Positions 62,627 to 64,000 of a stretch of DNA of 64,000 bases are shown here, one piece after another. The DNA comes from Chrysoperla carnea. Lineage: Eukaryota > Arthropoda > Insecta > Neuroptera > Chrysopidae. The stretch spans positions 43,559,935 to 43,623,934 of the forward strand of contig NC_058338.1 of NCBI RefSeq assembly GCF_905475395.1. Reading direction: 5' to 3'. The notes below the pieces were generated by a model. It made no database searches. It saw nothing but the letters and a program-made list of their open reading frames with translations, and had not been told where the DNA came from. The translations under genes and the position numbers were made by a program. Each line of letters opens with the position of its first letter. Position 1 is the stretch's first letter.

Positions 62627-62836
62627 TAGTAAATTTTTACTTTTATATACCACATGTATCCACTTTTAATGTTTTCCACATAAAACAACAATATTAAAAT
62701 TCTTAGTTTTTTTTCAATTTATCTCACAAATGACGCTTGGAGTTTGTCTTTATTATTACGTTTTTATATACCCAGTATATTGAAATAGAAGCTCGACCCG
62801 TGGGGAATTCCACAGTACGGCACTCATGACTAAAAA

Positions 62837-62911
62837 CAGGCAAGAGAAACCAAATTGGATAAGGCGCTTTGTATGAATCAAAGAGGCCCGGGTTCGAGTC
62901 CTGGTTCGAGT
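62837..62911 (+). mobile_element. tRNA-like sequence, SINE or tRNA pseudogene
   Basis: It has an A-box-like CAAATTGGATAAGGCGC, an anticodon-arm stem CTTTG/CAAAG with a 7-nt loop TATGAAT, and a T-arm CCGGG-TTCGAGT-CCTGG with a good B-box. No 5' sequence pairs with the expected acceptor 3' strand TTCGAGT, and position 33 is A where T is nearly universal. So it is not a working tRNA; a tRNA-derived SINE is the likeliest reading. Confidence 0.55.
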
Positions 62912-62929
62912 GAAGCTTTTTCAATTCTC

Positions 62930-63600
62930 TTTAATTATTTATTTGTATTTTTTTATGCCAGTTTCAGATTTCAGATATGATATACAAAATACATAATAAA
63001 CAAAATTAAAACTTAATATTATTCCTATAGCCTGCGTTTTGCTAAACGGTACATTTTTGGACCGTGAGTCTGTTTTTCGTCATTAGCCTGCATGATATAT
63101 ATTAATTAGATATTTTATATAAAAGGCGTTTAAAACCATATCATGCCCATAAGAAAACTTGTACTTTCTAGTATTTTAATCTTCTGCTCTAAAATTTTAA
63201 CACACCCTGCGGCTTATTACTCAAGGCTAGGTTAGGTTAGAGTCGGTGTCCTGGAGTGAAATACACATAGATCCAAAGGTCCGTTGTGATAGATGATACT
63301 GAAGGTTGAAATTGTGAGAAACGTAAAAGCGTAGAAAATTTTAATTACAGGATTTTAAATCCAGTAGTGCTATAATTTTGTTTGAACAGCGAACATCTTG
63401 TCCCAAAGAGCTGTACGTGATATATTTTCTACAGTTATTATATTTCTTAAAGCTCATTTTCAAGAAAAATAAAGAAACTTTCAAGTGGTTTAAACATTTA
63501 AAAAAAAATAAATTTTTAAAATTTTGGGTACGCTTCTAAACTTTATATGAAATTTAGGGGTAACATTTATCACCCTTTCAACCGTCCTTGCAAAGCGGCT
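62930..63600. other. Gene-free AT-rich stretch
   Basis: A very short TTAGG-like run at 63229-63239 is the only pattern seen. No exon. Confidence 0.4.
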
Positions 63601-63602
63601 AA

Positions 63603-63648
63603 ACTTAGTATACCTTGACATATATTTCATACATATTTACATGGTTTA
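63603..63648 (-). repeat. ATACCATGTATA family end fragment
   Basis: CTTAGTATACCTTGACATAT, ATTTCATACAT and ATTTACATGG give the family's left end, inverted and slightly decayed. Confidence 0.6.
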
Positions 63649-64000
63649 AAAAAAAAACATTTGATAATGAATGAGAAATGTGGAGTAACAAATCACATGA
63701 GTCATAAAATCAAACCCTTCAAAGTGGCCATCGAATTATCAAACACCCTGCATAATAATAATACACAGAATTTTAGACCCTGAAATTGTCTCTAAATATT
63801 TTAAATTAATTTATTTGATTTTGATGGTATAAGCTGATATCCAAATGTTTGTTTCTTGGGATGTGACTCATTTTGTATAGTATTAAGTAATAAGATGAAT
63901 ATATTATTATTAAATAAGAAGTACTAACTAATCTATGCTAATATGAATCTAATAAATATTTATGAAGATCTTCATCCTACAACAAACAATTTCGTATTTC
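63649..64000. other. Gene-free AT-rich end of window
   Basis: Nothing recognised. Confidence 0.4.

Noticed and set aside
62837..62911. Functional tRNA gene
   Set aside because: The acceptor stem does not pair and T33 is replaced by A; only the B-box and two arms look right.
63229..63239. Insect telomere repeat (TTAGG)n
   Set aside because: Only about two units, far too short to mean anything.
1..64000. Bacterial features such as operons, ribosome binding sites or CRISPR arrays
   Set aside because: The genes are spliced and insect-like; the repeats are transposons, not evenly spaced short repeats with unique spacers.

Overview
The window is strongly AT-rich eukaryotic DNA with spliced genes (GT-AG introns, pyrimidine-rich acceptors) and a dense load of short decayed transposons. 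The genes and repeats point to an insect: a Dalmatian/Sororin-type cohesin protector, a Wrapper-like GPI-anchored immunoglobulin protein, and RTE-like tails, tRNA-derived SINEs and (GACA)n/GTCTG-rich repeats of kinds common in insect genomes. I cannot fix the order or species from the sequence.

Three protein-coding genes can be supported. At 262-2101 (+) lies NAA30, the catalytic subunit of the NatC N-terminal acetyltransferase, complete in two exons with a MITE in its intron. Convergent with it, 8439-5164 (-), is a two-exon dalmatian/sororin-like gene: one long low-complexity exon of 849 codons plus a 26-codon last exon that carries the Sororin C-terminal motif. At 21062-17528 (-) are five consecutive exons of a three-Ig plus FN3 cell-adhesion protein ending in a GPI-attachment signal; its first exon (start codon and signal peptide) was not found.

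The remaining roughly 43 kb (21.1-64 kb), and the gaps between the genes, contain no convincing exon. They hold repeats that can be sorted by their ends: two hAT remnants (one with a perfect 8-bp target-site duplication and a transposase relic), two pogo/Tigger-like MITEs, several long inverted-repeat (foldback) families with TA target sites, a ~0.5 kb interspersed family with ATACCATGTATA ends present about ten times, RTE-like tails including a three-fold ~173-bp tandem array, and tRNA-derived SINE pieces. The genes are unrelated in function (protein acetylation, sister-chromatid cohesion, glial or neuronal adhesion) and are linked only by position.

I found no new multi-gene system. The points most worth a second look are the motif architecture and recent internal duplication of the dalmatian-like protein, the foldback families, and two short coding-like tracts (18541-18756 and 49141-49302) that no recognised gene explains.
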